This document shows positions 6,542-14,146 of a stretch of DNA of 20,864 nt, piece by piece. Position numbers and translations under genes: made by a program. The stretch lies in IMG/VR virus record IMGVR_UViG_3300031659_000123, positions 1-20,864 of that record. One strand, given 5' to 3'. Each line of letters begins with the position of its first letter. The first letter of the stretch is position 1. Origin of the DNA: a virus. Under the pieces are notes generated by a model. It saw only the letters and a program-made list of their open reading frames with translations, had not been told where the DNA came from and ran no database searches.

Positions 6542-7705
6542 ATGGCAACAAAAATACCAATATGGCCAGGCTCATCATCATTCTTTCCTGGAGACACTCC
6601 GTTTGGATTATATGATACCGACCCAACATTTCAAACCGATATTGAAAGAGTAGCAGACTGGTGCGCAAAAAGACTAGGCTACCCAATAGTAGATATAGAA
6701 TTACAGGATATAAATTTCTATACTTGCTTTGAAGAATCCGTTTCTGAATATAGCTCTCAAGTTAACTATTTTAATATAAAGGAAAATCTTTTATCAATTA
6801 AAGGAAATCCCACAGGCAGTAATCTTACTCATAAAGAGATAACCCCAAATCATGACAGATTACTAACAATAGCCAATAGTTATGGTATGGAAGCTGCCGC
6901 CGGTGGAGACGTTACGTACTATAGTGCATCAATATCCGTCACTCAATCCCAACAAGTATATAATCTAACAGACCCAGCAGTTGTATCACTAGAATCAGGA
7001 ATTGCCGGCATAGATAATATAGAAGTTAGAAAGGTATTTTATCAGGGTACTCCAGCAATGTCAAGATATTTCGATCCATACGTTGGAACAGGATATGGAA
7101 GCGATCACTTATTGGATGGATTTGGAATGGGCAGCTATAGCCCAGCCGTAAACTTTTTAATGATGCCAATGTACGACGATTTATTAAGGGTACAGGCAAT
7201 AGAATTTAATGATACAATTAGAAAATCTGCATACAGTTTCGAACTTAGAAACGATAGAATAAGAATATTTCCTAGACCCAAAGCCAATTTTAAAATGTGG
7301 ATAGAATACATTAAAACGGCCGATAGAAATAATGCACTTAAAAACGGAACAGCAGCGTCAACCATGACAGATTTTTCTAATGCCGAATATGACAATATGT
7401 TATATAGAAACATTAATGACCCTGGAAAACAATGGATTAGAAAGTACGCTTTATCATTAACAAAGGAACTACTAGGTAACGTTAGAAGTAAATACAGTTC
7501 AATACCTATTCCGGGATCAGAGACTAATCTTGATGGTGAGACACTTAGAAGCGAAGCTTCCATTGAAAAAGAAAACTTGATAACACAGTTAAGAGAAGAT
7601 TTAGAGGCAGCGTCTAGAAGAAATCTTTTGGAAAGACAACAAGAAGAATCTGAGTTTATGAACCAGACGATGAATAAAATTCCATACGGAATATACATAG
7701 GGTAA
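6542..7705 (+). CDS. 13: Neck protein, T4 gp13-like
   Basis: The 387-residue protein is longer than T4 gp13 (309). The segment RVADWCAKRLGYPIVDIEL followed by FYTCFEESVSEYSSQ (about 36-76) matches the gp13 pattern of a helix with RLG-P-I-x-x-V-E-L, then a helix with Y-x-C-x-x-x-A/S-x-x-x-Y. A beta-rich middle (FELRNDRIRIFPRPK, about 232-246, and MWIEYIK) and a helical, charged C-terminus (about 330-375) follow. gp13 forms part of the ring that closes the filled head and accepts the tail. The next two genes look like the 14 and 15 equivalents, which strengthens the call. The binding site is AAGGGA at 6531-6536. A general structural protein of another kind is the alternative. Confidence 0.7.
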   Translation: MATKIPIWPGSSSFFPGDTPFGLYDTDPTFQTDIERVADWCAKRLGYPIVDIELQDINFYTCFEESVSEYSSQVNYFNIKENLLSIKGNPTGSNLTHKEITPNHDRLLTIANSYGMEAAAGGDVTYYSASISVTQSQQVYNLTDPAVVSLESGIAGIDNIEVRKVFYQGTPAMSRYFDPYVGTGYGSDHLLDGFGMGSYSPAVNFLMMPMYDDLLRVQAIEFNDTIRKSAYSFELRNDRIRIFPRPKANFKMWIEYIKTADRNNALKNGTAASTMTDFSNAEYDNMLYRNINDPGKQWIRKYALSLTKELLGNVRSKYSSIPIPGSETNLDGETLRSEASIEKENLITQLREDLEAASRRNLLERQQEESEFMNQTMNKIPYGIYIG

Positions 7706-7708
7706 TTT

Positions 7709-8263
7709 ATGGCACTATTTGGATCATCAAGAGACGTTAGCCTTTTTAGAACTCTTAGCCGAGAGTTGGTTAATAAAATTATAGATACTGAAGTAGATAT
7801 TCTAAAAACTTCTATTTACGATGTTGATGAAAATCTCTATGGCGAGTCTATTGATAAGATATTTAAACCTGGAGTTAGGGTCAACTGTATAATAGATGTT
7901 GAAGATCAGGTTTGGGATGATTCAGAACTTGGTTCAGACGTTAACCAAGCTTCTAAGTTTAGTTTTTTAAGAGATGACCTTTTACCAGCTGGAAGTATTG
8001 GTACACCAGCTGCAAATATAGTTTTAGAAGTAGGTGATATAATATACTGGAACAATATCTATTGGGAAATTGATGGCGTTGTTCAAAACCAATTAGTGGT
8101 TGGTAAAGACCCAGCAAAAGACAAAGGTTTTGTTTCTGGTGATAGGTCTGAATTTGGATCTAATTTTTCTATTATATGTCAAACGCATCAAACTAGAAAA
8201 AGTAGAACACAATTGGATGATATTAGAGTAGGATACAATAATTATGGATTATATGGAGAATAA
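7709..8263 (+). CDS. Probable neck / head-completion protein, T4 gp14-like
   Basis: The 184-residue protein follows the gp13-like gene by three bases and precedes the gp15-like gene by two. It has an N-terminal helix (about 10-35), then YDVDENLYGES and KPGVRVNCIID, a segment with FLRDDLL, and a beta region VGDIIYWNNIYWEIDGVVQNQLVVGKDP (about 105-135 region). T4 gp14 (256 residues) has a similar run, with a GDLIYF ... LFEI ... box followed by a Gln-containing strand. Position between 13 and 15 is the main argument; sequence likeness is weak. gp14 with gp13 makes the neck collar beneath the portal. The binding site is poor (an AGGG overlapping the upstream stop), suggesting coupled translation. 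Confidence 0.5.
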   Translation: MALFGSSRDVSLFRTLSRELVNKIIDTEVDILKTSIYDVDENLYGESIDKIFKPGVRVNCIIDVEDQVWDDSELGSDVNQASKFSFLRDDLLPAGSIGTPAANIVLEVGDIIYWNNIYWEIDGVVQNQLVVGKDPAKDKGFVSGDRSEFGSNFSIICQTHQTRKSRTQLDDIRVGYNNYGLYGE

Positions 8264-8265
8264 CA

Positions 8266-9129
8266 ATGGCAAATAGCGCACCAAGACCAACACCTAAATC
8301 CTCCCACGATTCTGCAGGTAATAAAATATCTAACCAAAGATCTGCTCAAATCAACAGAACAAACGATATAAAGGATGTAAAGGTAGGATTATATGACGTA
8401 GATGAGGCAATTTATTATTATTTTGAAAACGTAATAAAGCCTCGCGTGACTGAAGGCGAAAGAGAAATAAAGGTACCTGTTGTATATGGTTCTCCTGAAA
8501 GGTGGAAAAGTGTACAAAAATCTGGAGTTTATAGGGATGACACTGGCAAAATACAATACCCAATATTAATATATAAGAGAACTGGCATAGAAAGGCTAGA
8601 TGGATATACTAAGCTTGATGCCAATAATCCAAATCTTTTTTACTCTGTCTCCAGTAATTACAACGAAAGAAATAGATACGACCAATTCGACATTCTTGTA
8701 GGTAGAACCCAAAGTAAAAAAACACACAACGTTGTTATTCCAGATTATGTAAAATTATCATATGATTGTATACTATTGACTGACTTTATAAAACACCAAA
8801 ACAAGGTAATAGAGGATATAAATTACGCATCCAACGCATATTGGGGAAAAGATAATTATTATAAATTTCTTGCAAATATGTCATCCTTTAACCTAACAAA
8901 CGAAGCTAACCAGGGAGAAGAACGAACTTCTAGAGCAGAATTTACCCTGGAGATGAGCGGTTATATTATTCCAGATAATTTACAAAAAGATATGACTCAG
9001 GTCAATAAATTAGATTATGGCGTTGCAAAGGTTCAAATAGGAGCCGCGACAACGTCCAACATTGAAAATAACGGTGGAACTAATCCACAACGAGGATTGG
9101 CTGGAAAAACCAGCTATCACTCAATTTAA
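8266..9129 (+). CDS. 15: Tail-completion / proximal sheath-stabilising protein, T4 gp15-like
   Basis: The 287-residue protein has a disordered basic start (1-35), then VGLYDVDEAIYYYFENVIKP (about 40-59), EIKVPVVYGSPERW (about 67-80), a D-x-x-GKIQYPILIYKR segment, YDCILLTDFIKHQNKVIEDINY (about 166-187) and TSRAEFTLEMSGYIIPD (about 225-241). T4 gp15 (272 residues) shows the same order: IRVPITYAS-x-E, then FTRYEDDMFQIVEQI, then a WSLTFEVNGWMYP box. gp15 caps the tail at its top, stabilising the last tube and sheath rings and joining them to the neck. A GGAGA at 8255-8259 precedes the start. About 45 C-terminal residues are low-complexity. Confidence 0.75.
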   Translation: MANSAPRPTPKSSHDSAGNKISNQRSAQINRTNDIKDVKVGLYDVDEAIYYYFENVIKPRVTEGEREIKVPVVYGSPERWKSVQKSGVYRDDTGKIQYPILIYKRTGIERLDGYTKLDANNPNLFYSVSSNYNERNRYDQFDILVGRTQSKKTHNVVIPDYVKLSYDCILLTDFIKHQNKVIEDINYASNAYWGKDNYYKFLANMSSFNLTNEANQGEERTSRAEFTLEMSGYIIPDNLQKDMTQVNKLDYGVAKVQIGAATTSNIENNGGTNPQRGLAGKTSYHSI

Positions 9130-9153
9130 TAATTAAAGTTACAGAGGTTACAA

Positions 9154-9480
9154 ATGGTATTACAAAACGACATTAAAGACAAACTAAACAAGCACAGGTC
9201 AGAAAAAGCTAGTCAAGCTCAAGAAAAACCAGCAGAAAAAAAGTTTTCAACTGAAGAATTAGATATGATTTCAGACATAAAATCTAACTATGATTCAATA
9301 ACTTTGCGAATGGGACAATTACATTTTGAGCTAAGTTCGTTAAGCGAAGAAAAATTAAATCTAGAGACAGATTTTAACAAAAATAGAGAGCAAGAGGTGG
9401 ATTTTGCAAAACAATTAACTGATAAATATGGAAAAGGATCTTTAGACATTTCTACTGGAATTTTTACTCCAGCAGAATAG
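9154..9480 (+). CDS. Small coiled-coil protein of unknown function
   Basis: This 108-residue, highly charged protein is almost entirely helical by composition; residues about 33-90 form a probable coiled coil with Leu/Ile/Phe spacing. It ends in LTDKYGKGSLDISTGIFTPAE, a tail I recall from small conserved proteins near tail genes in T4-like marine phages. No enzymatic motif is visible. It sits between the tail-completion gene and the sheath gene, and an AGAGG at 9143-9147 provides the binding site. A role in tail assembly is inferred from position only. Confidence 0.7.
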   Translation: MVLQNDIKDKLNKHRSEKASQAQEKPAEKKFSTEELDMISDIKSNYDSITLRMGQLHFELSSLSEEKLNLETDFNKNREQEVDFAKQLTDKYGKGSLDISTGIFTPAE

Positions 9481-9499
9481 TTTTTGGACATTGGTTCTA

Positions 9500-9507
9500 T
9501 ATTTATA
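9500..9507 (+). promoter_or_regulatory. TATTTATA intergenic motif, copy 5 (before the sheath gene)
   Basis: The context is TCTATATTTATATATGAA, 68 bases before ATG 9576 and 19 bases after the preceding stop, with a T5 run upstream. It would drive the sheath-tube unit, two of the most abundant tail proteins. The TGA before the core in most copies is TCTA here. No terminator is visible in this 95-base gap. Confidence 0.55.
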
Positions 9508-9575
9508 TATGAATATCTGTATCCACTTTTATCAACAGAATAGATAAAAAATAGTTAAATTAGAGGAGAATATAA

Positions 9576-12131
9576 ATGGCCGAAAGAATAGTTAGCCCAG
9601 GTGTTTTTACACAGGAAAACGACTTATCTTTTTTACCAGTGGGAATTGGTGAAATAGGAGCAGTAATAATTGGTAGAACCCAAACAGGACCAGCATTTAA
9701 ACCTGTACAAGTTAGATCAATGAACGAATTTGAACTTAGATTTGGTAGTAGTACATCAGGTACATACGTACCATTCACAGTGAAAGAATATATTAAAAGT
9801 GCCGGTGTTGTTACGATCGTTAGAGTCTTAGGACTAAACGGTTTTGATGCGTCAGACCAAGTATTTTTAATAGCGTCAGGATCTACAACTGGTCCTTCAG
9901 GATCAACAGTAGCCGCGTCTACCCCATTCTTATTGGGAGTCTTACACGCATCAGCCAACGGCGACAACGCAACAAAGGATGGTTTATTAGCTGAGACAAA
10001 TATTAACTTTGGTTATTCTCAATCTAAAGCTTGGTCAGACGCTAGTGGAGACATCATAGGAAATGACGCAGGCCCATTTGGAGGAGCACTTACTGGAAAC
10101 GGACAGTTATCTCTTACTAAATTCTTTGGTCATTTAGCATCAGTACACCAAACAGCGTCGTTTGATAAAACAAATGATTACTATATTCCTAAATTAGTAG
10201 GTAAAGGACCAGGAATACATGTTCCATCGGCAGCTTATAATGTAAACCAACCTGCATCGTATGTTTACTCAATATTTAACTCTCAATCATATGGTGCAGA
10301 CAGCAACAATAAAGGAGGTGGATATAGCTTTAATAACGCATCTGCATCCCTTGGATCCATTACATTTAACGCAGCAGCTGCATCTGTAACTGGTACTAAT
10401 TCATTAACATCAGGTAAAGAATACGTAAACGCAAGTACTCCTTGGGTAATTTCGCAAACTGTAAACGCTAAAAACTTCCCGTTGGTTAAATTCCATACTG
10501 TATCTGATGGTTCAGATTCAAATAGAAAATATAAAATAAGCATAATGTCTATAAAATATGCAGGAAGTATAGGCGGACAAGACTATGGAAGCTTTTCTGT
10601 TATTGTTAGACCTATCGGTGATACAGATAATAAAGTACTTGCTTTAGAATCATACTCAAACTGTAACTTGGATCCTAGCTCACCAAACTATATCGCTAGA
10701 ATAATAGGTGATAGGCATACTTCTTATGATGGTAACGGTAAATTAGTTACTAGTGGAGACTACCCTAATATATCTAAATTTATACGTGTAGAATGCCACG
10801 CAAACGTAGGAAATGCAGTATATGATGAATCTTTAATTCCGTTTGGAAATGAAGCTTATATATCCCCATTGGCGGTAACTAACTTGTCTAGTTCTTTAGT
10901 AGCATCTTACCCTGCAGCTGCTCTAGTAACATCTAGAAGTTTAGCTACAGATACAACTACATATTTCGGATTCAACTTTAACGAAACTATATTGAAGAAC
11001 GGTGGATACAATTATTTAGCTCCACTTTCTGATAACGCGGTAATTGGTAATAATTCAAACTTCTTACTAGAAAACAGTACTGATGGTATGGCAACTGCCG
11101 CTGCTGATCCATTAATTAAAGTTTCTGGAAGTACAGCCCTAAATGCTAAAAGATTTACAATTGCTTTCCAAGGAGGATTTGATGGAGTTAACCCTGCTAA
11201 ACAAGTTGCTATTGGAAAAGATATGTTATCAACCAATACGTTTGGATTTAGTTTTGCAAGTACAACTGCAGACGGATACGTTGCGTATAAGAAAGCTCTT
11301 GATACTGTAACTAATCCTGATGAAATAGATATTAATCTTATTGTTACTCCAGGAATACTTACTCAGAATGCAGCTAATTTTGCAACAAAAGTAATGGATG
11401 TCTGCGAATCAAGAGGTGATTGCTTCTACGTTATAGACGGTGTTAACTCTCTTAATGGAGACAGTGTAACAGCCGCAACAACACAAGCCGCTAATTATGA
11501 TACAAATTATGCAGCAATGTATTACCCATGGGTTAGAGTATTCGACGCAACAATAAATAGATTCTTATTTGTTCCCCCGTCAGTAGTAATTCCTGGTGTA
11601 TACTCCTTCAATGATAAGGTTGCCTTCCCATGGTTTGCTCCAGCTGGTCTTAATCGTGGTAGTTTAACAACAGTTACTGAACCATACACTAGACTAACTC
11701 ATGCAGAAAGAGATGATTTATACGAAGGTAAAGTTAATCCAATTGCAATATTCCCGAATACAGGAGTTTGCGTATGGGGCCAAAAGACTTTACAAACTAA
11801 ACCATCAGCGCTTGATAGAATTAATGTTAGAAGATTGCTAATTAAACTTAAGAAATTTATTGCATCTTCTACTAGATACTTGGTATTTGAAAATAACACA
11901 ACAGCAACGAGAAATAGATTCTTAAATATTGTTAATCCATATCTTGAAACAGTTCAACAACAACAAGGTTTATATGCTTTTAAAGTTATTATGGATGAAT
12001 CAAATAATACTCCTGATGTTATAGATAGAAATCAAATGAAAGGTGAAATATTCCTACAGCCTGCAAAAGCTGCGGAATTTATCATTGTAGACTTTAACAT
12101 CATGAGAACAGGTGCATCTTTTGAAGAATAA
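9576..12131 (+). CDS. 18: Contractile tail sheath protein, T4 gp18-like
   Basis: The 851-residue protein starts with the sheath signature SPGVFTQENDLSF (about 6-18) followed by GAVIIGRTQTGPAF and FELRFG, and ends with the conserved domain: YPWVRVFDA, PPSVVIPGVYSFND, FPWFAPAGLNRG (about 687-698), a TRYLVFENN segment, and MKGEIFLQPAKAAEFIIVDFN near the C-terminus. Sheath subunits stack around the tube and contract at injection. T4 gp18 is 659 residues, so this one carries close to 190 extra, in a Ser/Asn/Gly-rich middle (roughly residues 110-560) likely to be surface domains. The binding site GAGGAGA (9563-9569) is one of the strongest in the window. It is followed after 43 bases by the tube gene, with no terminator between. 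Confidence 0.95.
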   Translation: MAERIVSPGVFTQENDLSFLPVGIGEIGAVIIGRTQTGPAFKPVQVRSMNEFELRFGSSTSGTYVPFTVKEYIKSAGVVTIVRVLGLNGFDASDQVFLIASGSTTGPSGSTVAASTPFLLGVLHASANGDNATKDGLLAETNINFGYSQSKAWSDASGDIIGNDAGPFGGALTGNGQLSLTKFFGHLASVHQTASFDKTNDYYIPKLVGKGPGIHVPSAAYNVNQPASYVYSIFNSQSYGADSNNKGGGYSFNNASASLGSITFNAAAASVTGTNSLTSGKEYVNASTPWVISQTVNAKNFPLVKFHTVSDGSDSNRKYKISIMSIKYAGSIGGQDYGSFSVIVRPIGDTDNKVLALESYSNCNLDPSSPNYIARIIGDRHTSYDGNGKLVTSGDYPNISKFIRVECHANVGNAVYDESLIPFGNEAYISPLAVTNLSSSLVASYPAAALVTSRSLATDTTTYFGFNFNETILKNGGYNYLAPLSDNAVIGNNSNFLLENSTDGMATAAADPLIKVSGSTALNAKRFTIAFQGGFDGVNPAKQVAIGKDMLSTNTFGFSFASTTADGYVAYKKALDTVTNPDEIDINLIVTPGILTQNAANFATKVMDVCESRGDCFYVIDGVNSLNGDSVTAATTQAANYDTNYAAMYYPWVRVFDATINRFLFVPPSVVIPGVYSFNDKVAFPWFAPAGLNRGSLTTVTEPYTRLTHAERDDLYEGKVNPIAIFPNTGVCVWGQKTLQTKPSALDRINVRRLLIKLKKFIASSTRYLVFENNTTATRNRFLNIVNPYLETVQQQQGLYAFKVIMDESNNTPDVIDRNQMKGEIFLQPAKAAEFIIVDFNIMRTGASFEE

Positions 12132-12174
12132 AAAACAGTATAAGACAGTACTTATATATAGAGGAGAAAAATAA

Positions 12175-12666
12175 ATGGCAAATCTAGTCGATCCAAATGA
12201 AATAATGTTCACGGCCTTTGAGCCCAAACAGCAAAATAGATTTATATTTTATGTTGATGGAATACCTGCATATCTTATAAAAACAGCTGCAAGGCCAGTC
12301 ATAACGACTGAAACCGTTGAATTACAACATATAAATGTTTCAAGATACGTTAAAGGTAAAAGTACTTGGGGCGCAATAAGTCTAACACTTTATGACCCAA
12401 TTGTACCATCAGGTGCTCAAGCAGTTATGGAATGGGTACGTTTACACCATGAGTCTGTGACAGGTAGAGATGGTTATGCAGATTTCTATAAGAAAGATGT
12501 AACGATCAATGTACTTGGACCAGTAGGTGATAAAGTAGAAGAATGGACTGGTAAAGGTGCATATATTACAAGTGCAGACTTCGGTGCAATCGATTGGACA
12601 GCAACAAATGCAGTAAACGAAATCACTATGGAAATTCAATGTGATTACTGGATACTACAATTTTAA
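12175..12666 (+). CDS. 19: Tail tube protein, T4 gp19-like
   Basis: The 163-residue product has exactly the length of T4 gp19 and lies directly after the sheath gene, as in T4. It shows tube-protein features: an N-terminal FTAFEPKQQNRFIFYVDGIPAY segment (about 12-33), a helix-strand region VELQHINVSRYVKGK, a LTLYDPIVPSGAQAVMEWV strand-helix (about 71-89) and a C-terminal TMEIQCDYWILQF strand. The tube subunits form stacked hexameric rings around the tape measure and conduct the DNA. A strong GAGGAGA (12161-12167) precedes the start, and a terminator follows 22 bases after the stop. Confidence 0.92.
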   Translation: MANLVDPNEIMFTAFEPKQQNRFIFYVDGIPAYLIKTAARPVITTETVELQHINVSRYVKGKSTWGAISLTLYDPIVPSGAQAVMEWVRLHHESVTGRDGYADFYKKDVTINVLGPVGDKVEEWTGKGAYITSADFGAIDWTATNAVNEITMEIQCDYWILQF

Positions 12667-12688
12667 TATAATATTACATACTTTAAAA

Positions 12689-12715
12689 AGACCCTACAAG
12701 TTAGGGTCTCTTTTT
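12689..12715 (+). terminator. Rho-independent terminator after the tail tube gene
   Basis: AGACCCTA (12689-12696) pairs perfectly with TAGGGTCT (12702-12709) around a five-base loop, followed by CTTTTT (12710-12715). It ends the sheath-tube transcript. Confidence 0.9.
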
Positions 12716-12737
12716 GTTTATTTTTTGCGGAAATATA

Positions 12738-12745
12738 TATTTATA
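12738..12745 (+). promoter_or_regulatory. TATTTATA intergenic motif, copy 6 (before the gp26-like gene)
   Basis: The context is ATATATATTTATATATGT, 31 bases before ATG 12777 and just downstream of the tube terminator; a T6 run lies about 12 bases upstream. With a terminator before it, the following unit needs a start signal here. Confidence 0.58.
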
Positions 12746-12776
12746 TATGTTATATTAAAAACAAAGGAGAAGAGTT

Positions 12777-13649
12777 ATGACTAAAGTAGTAGACCAAGAT
12801 TACCCAGGGCAAGACAGATTATCAGACCAAGATATTAAAAATTTAGCTATTCAACAGGCTAGCCCAGCCGTAAATGAATCAGTGAAAAATTATGCGTTTC
12901 CAACTGAAACTATAGATTTACCCAGTAGAGGTTTGTTGTATCAAGAAAACAGCCCCTTATCATCGGGAACTATTGAGATTAAGTATATGACCGCAAAAGA
13001 AGAAGATATTCTTACTTCTCAAAACTTAATTAAAAATGGAACAGTTATTGACGTATTACTGCGATCCCTTATAGTTAGCCCTATAAATTACAATGAATTG
13101 CTTGTTGGTGATAAAAACGCAATAATGATTGCAGCAAGAGTTTTAGCGTATGGTAAAAATTATGAGGTTGAATTAACCAATCCATCTACTGGAGCAAAGC
13201 AAACTGAAAACATAGACCTTACGTTATTTTCCAATAAAAACTTTGATGAAGATAACTTTGAAAAAGGCCAAAATAAATTTTCGTTTCAATTGCCTGCATC
13301 TAAAAGAATGCTTGAGTTCAAGCTTTTAACACACGGTGATGATAAACAGATAGCAGATTCAATAAAGGCCGCTAAAAAGGCTTCAAACAGAATATCCGGT
13401 GTGTCACCTGAGTTAAGCACTCGATTAAAGCATATGATTGTTTCTGTTGACGGAGAAATGGATAGAATCAAAATATCTAAATTTGTGGATACGGAATTCT
13501 TATCTAGAGACTCAATTGAATTTAGAGAATACATTAAACAAGTATCGCCTGATATAGACCTTACATATGTATATTATGGCGAAGATGATGGCGAAGAATA
13601 CTCAGTAACCATGCCAATGTCCGTTAAGTTTTTTTGGCCTAGGTCCTAA
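12777..13649 (+). CDS. T4 gp26-like protein (T4_baseplate family), probable tail assembly chaperone
   Basis: The 290-residue protein shows the features of the T4_baseplate family, to which T4 gp26 belongs: IDLPSRGLLY (about 47-56), IEIKYMTAKEEDILTSQNLIKNG (about 66-88), a VLLRSLI helix, and an acidic C-terminus ending in KFFWPRS. T4 gp26 (208 residues) is needed for hub assembly but is not seen in the finished baseplate, as for a chaperone. Here the gene lies between tail tube and tape measure, exactly where tail-assembly chaperones sit in most long-tailed phages. Its last codons cross a run of seven T followed by a hairpin, and the +1 frame is open there into a 72-codon extension (see separate entries), giving a predicted second product of about 358 residues. 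The binding site is AAGGAGA at 12764-12770. Confidence 0.78.
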   Translation: MTKVVDQDYPGQDRLSDQDIKNLAIQQASPAVNESVKNYAFPTETIDLPSRGLLYQENSPLSSGTIEIKYMTAKEEDILTSQNLIKNGTVIDVLLRSLIVSPINYNELLVGDKNAIMIAARVLAYGKNYEVELTNPSTGAKQTENIDLTLFSNKNFDEDNFEKGQNKFSFQLPASKRMLEFKLLTHGDDKQIADSIKAAKKASNRISGVSPELSTRLKHMIVSVDGEMDRIKISKFVDTEFLSRDSIEFREYIKQVSPDIDLTYVYYGEDDGEEYSVTMPMSVKFFWPRS

Positions 13650-13659
13650 CTATAGGGCC
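13629..13659 (+). other. Candidate programmed frameshift site (T7 run plus hairpin)
   Basis: In the gp26-like frame the codons are AAG TTT TTT TGG CCT AGG TCC TAA. The seven T (13629-13635) let Phe-tRNA on 13632-13634 re-pair perfectly as UUU one base forward (13633-13635) or two bases back (13630-13632); both lead into the same open downstream frame. Six bases after the run, GGTCCTA (13642-13648) can pair with TAGGGCC (13653-13659) around an ACTA loop: seven pairs, one of them T-G, with the zero-frame stop (13647-13649) inside the hairpin. A slippery run, a spacer of about six bases and a stem-loop is the standard layout of programmed frameshift signals. A sequencing error in the T run is the main alternative. 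Confidence 0.6.
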
Positions 13660-13854
13660 ATCCTGCACACCTTGCTATTTGATATGGCATATTATTCGCA
13701 AGGGGGCTTCACTTGGACGGATTTATACACAATGCCAATACACCTCAGACGATTCTATCTTGATAAACTTCAAAAGGTTAAAAAGAGTGAAAAAGAAGAG
13801 GCTGAAAAACATAATAAAAAATCTCCATCGCCAAGACCACCCCGAAATAGATAA
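13636..13854 (+). CDS. Frameshift extension of the gp26-like protein (GpT-like chaperone domain)
   Basis: After the slip the frame reads GLGPNYRAILHTLLFDMAYY, then SQGGFTWTDLYTMPIHLRRF and a Lys/Glu-rich tail, 72 residues in total. The bases between the T run and the first possible start codon (TTG 13672 or ATG 13684) already code for plausible protein, and neither start has a purine-rich ribosome binding site in front (the upstream bases are CCTGCACACC and CTTGCTATTT), in contrast to most genes here. The Y-x-MP-x-x-L-R-x-x-Y-L-x-x-L pattern recalls the short downstream domains of tail chaperones that bind the tape measure. By analogy with lambda G/GT, a minority fusion product of the upstream protein would carry this domain. 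If it is an independent gene, the most likely start is ATG 13684 (56 residues). Confidence 0.62.
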   Translation, partial: GLGPNYRAILHTLLFDMAYYSQGGFTWTDLYTMPIHLRRFYLDKLQKVKKSEKEEAEKHNKKSPSPRPPRNR

Positions 13855-13870
13855 AACTCTAACTTTCTGA

Positions 13871-13878
13871 TATTTATA
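13871..13878 (+). promoter_or_regulatory. TATTTATA intergenic motif, copy 7 (before the tape-measure unit)
   Basis: The context TCTGATATTTATATACGA lies 32 bases before ATG 13911 and 16 bases after the stop of the chaperone extension. It would start the unit holding the tape measure and baseplate genes. No terminator is seen upstream of it. Confidence 0.58.
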
Positions 13879-13910
13879 TACGATAAACTACGAACATCAG
13901 GAGAAAAAAC

Positions 13911-14138
13911 ATGACAGAAAAAGAATTACGCAAACAACTTAGATCAGAGGTTAAGGGCATTATATCAGAAGAGAATGCAATAACTAATCTTTTAGGTAAA
14001 ATTTTAAATGGTATGTCGTCTGCTGCCAAGAAAAGGGCATTGAAAAAGATGATAAATACACCTGAACTAGTTGCCCTTATGAAGTCTTCAGACAATCCTA
14101 GAACAAACGATTATATAGACAGAATAAACAACTTATAA
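13911..14138 (+). CDS. Small basic helical protein of unknown function
   Basis: This 75-residue protein is Lys-rich and helical: an N-terminal helix (MTEKELRKQLRSEVKGII), a second helix with AAKKRALKKMI (about 38-48), and a polar end with YIDRINNL. I recognise no family. It has a good AGGAGA site (13899-13904), its own promoter-like motif upstream, and sits eight bases before the tape measure. Because the tape measure has no binding site of its own, translation of this gene may open the tape-measure start. A role as a small tail-assembly or tape-measure-associated protein is inferred from place only. Confidence 0.68.
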   Translation: MTEKELRKQLRSEVKGIISEENAITNLLGKILNGMSSAAKKRALKKMINTPELVALMKSSDNPRTNDYIDRINNL

Positions 14139-14146
14139 TATAAATC

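Noticed and set aside
7135-7698. Long minus-strand open frame (187 codons), and other minus-strand frames at 15076-15456, 15673-16146, 17030-17491 and 18527-18919
   Set aside because: All are antisense to well-supported genes, with Leu/Ser-rich products typical of reverse-complement shadows and without ribosome binding sites.
12132-12174. A promoter between sheath and tube genes
   Set aside because: The gap has only a TTATATATA stretch next to the ribosome binding site and no TATTTATA core, and no terminator precedes it; co-transcription is simpler.
13679-13870. Alternative 63-codon frame overlapping the chaperone extension
   Set aside because: It begins at a non-ATG codon, has no ribosome binding site and codes for an unremarkable basic sequence, whereas the other frame encodes the plausible extension.
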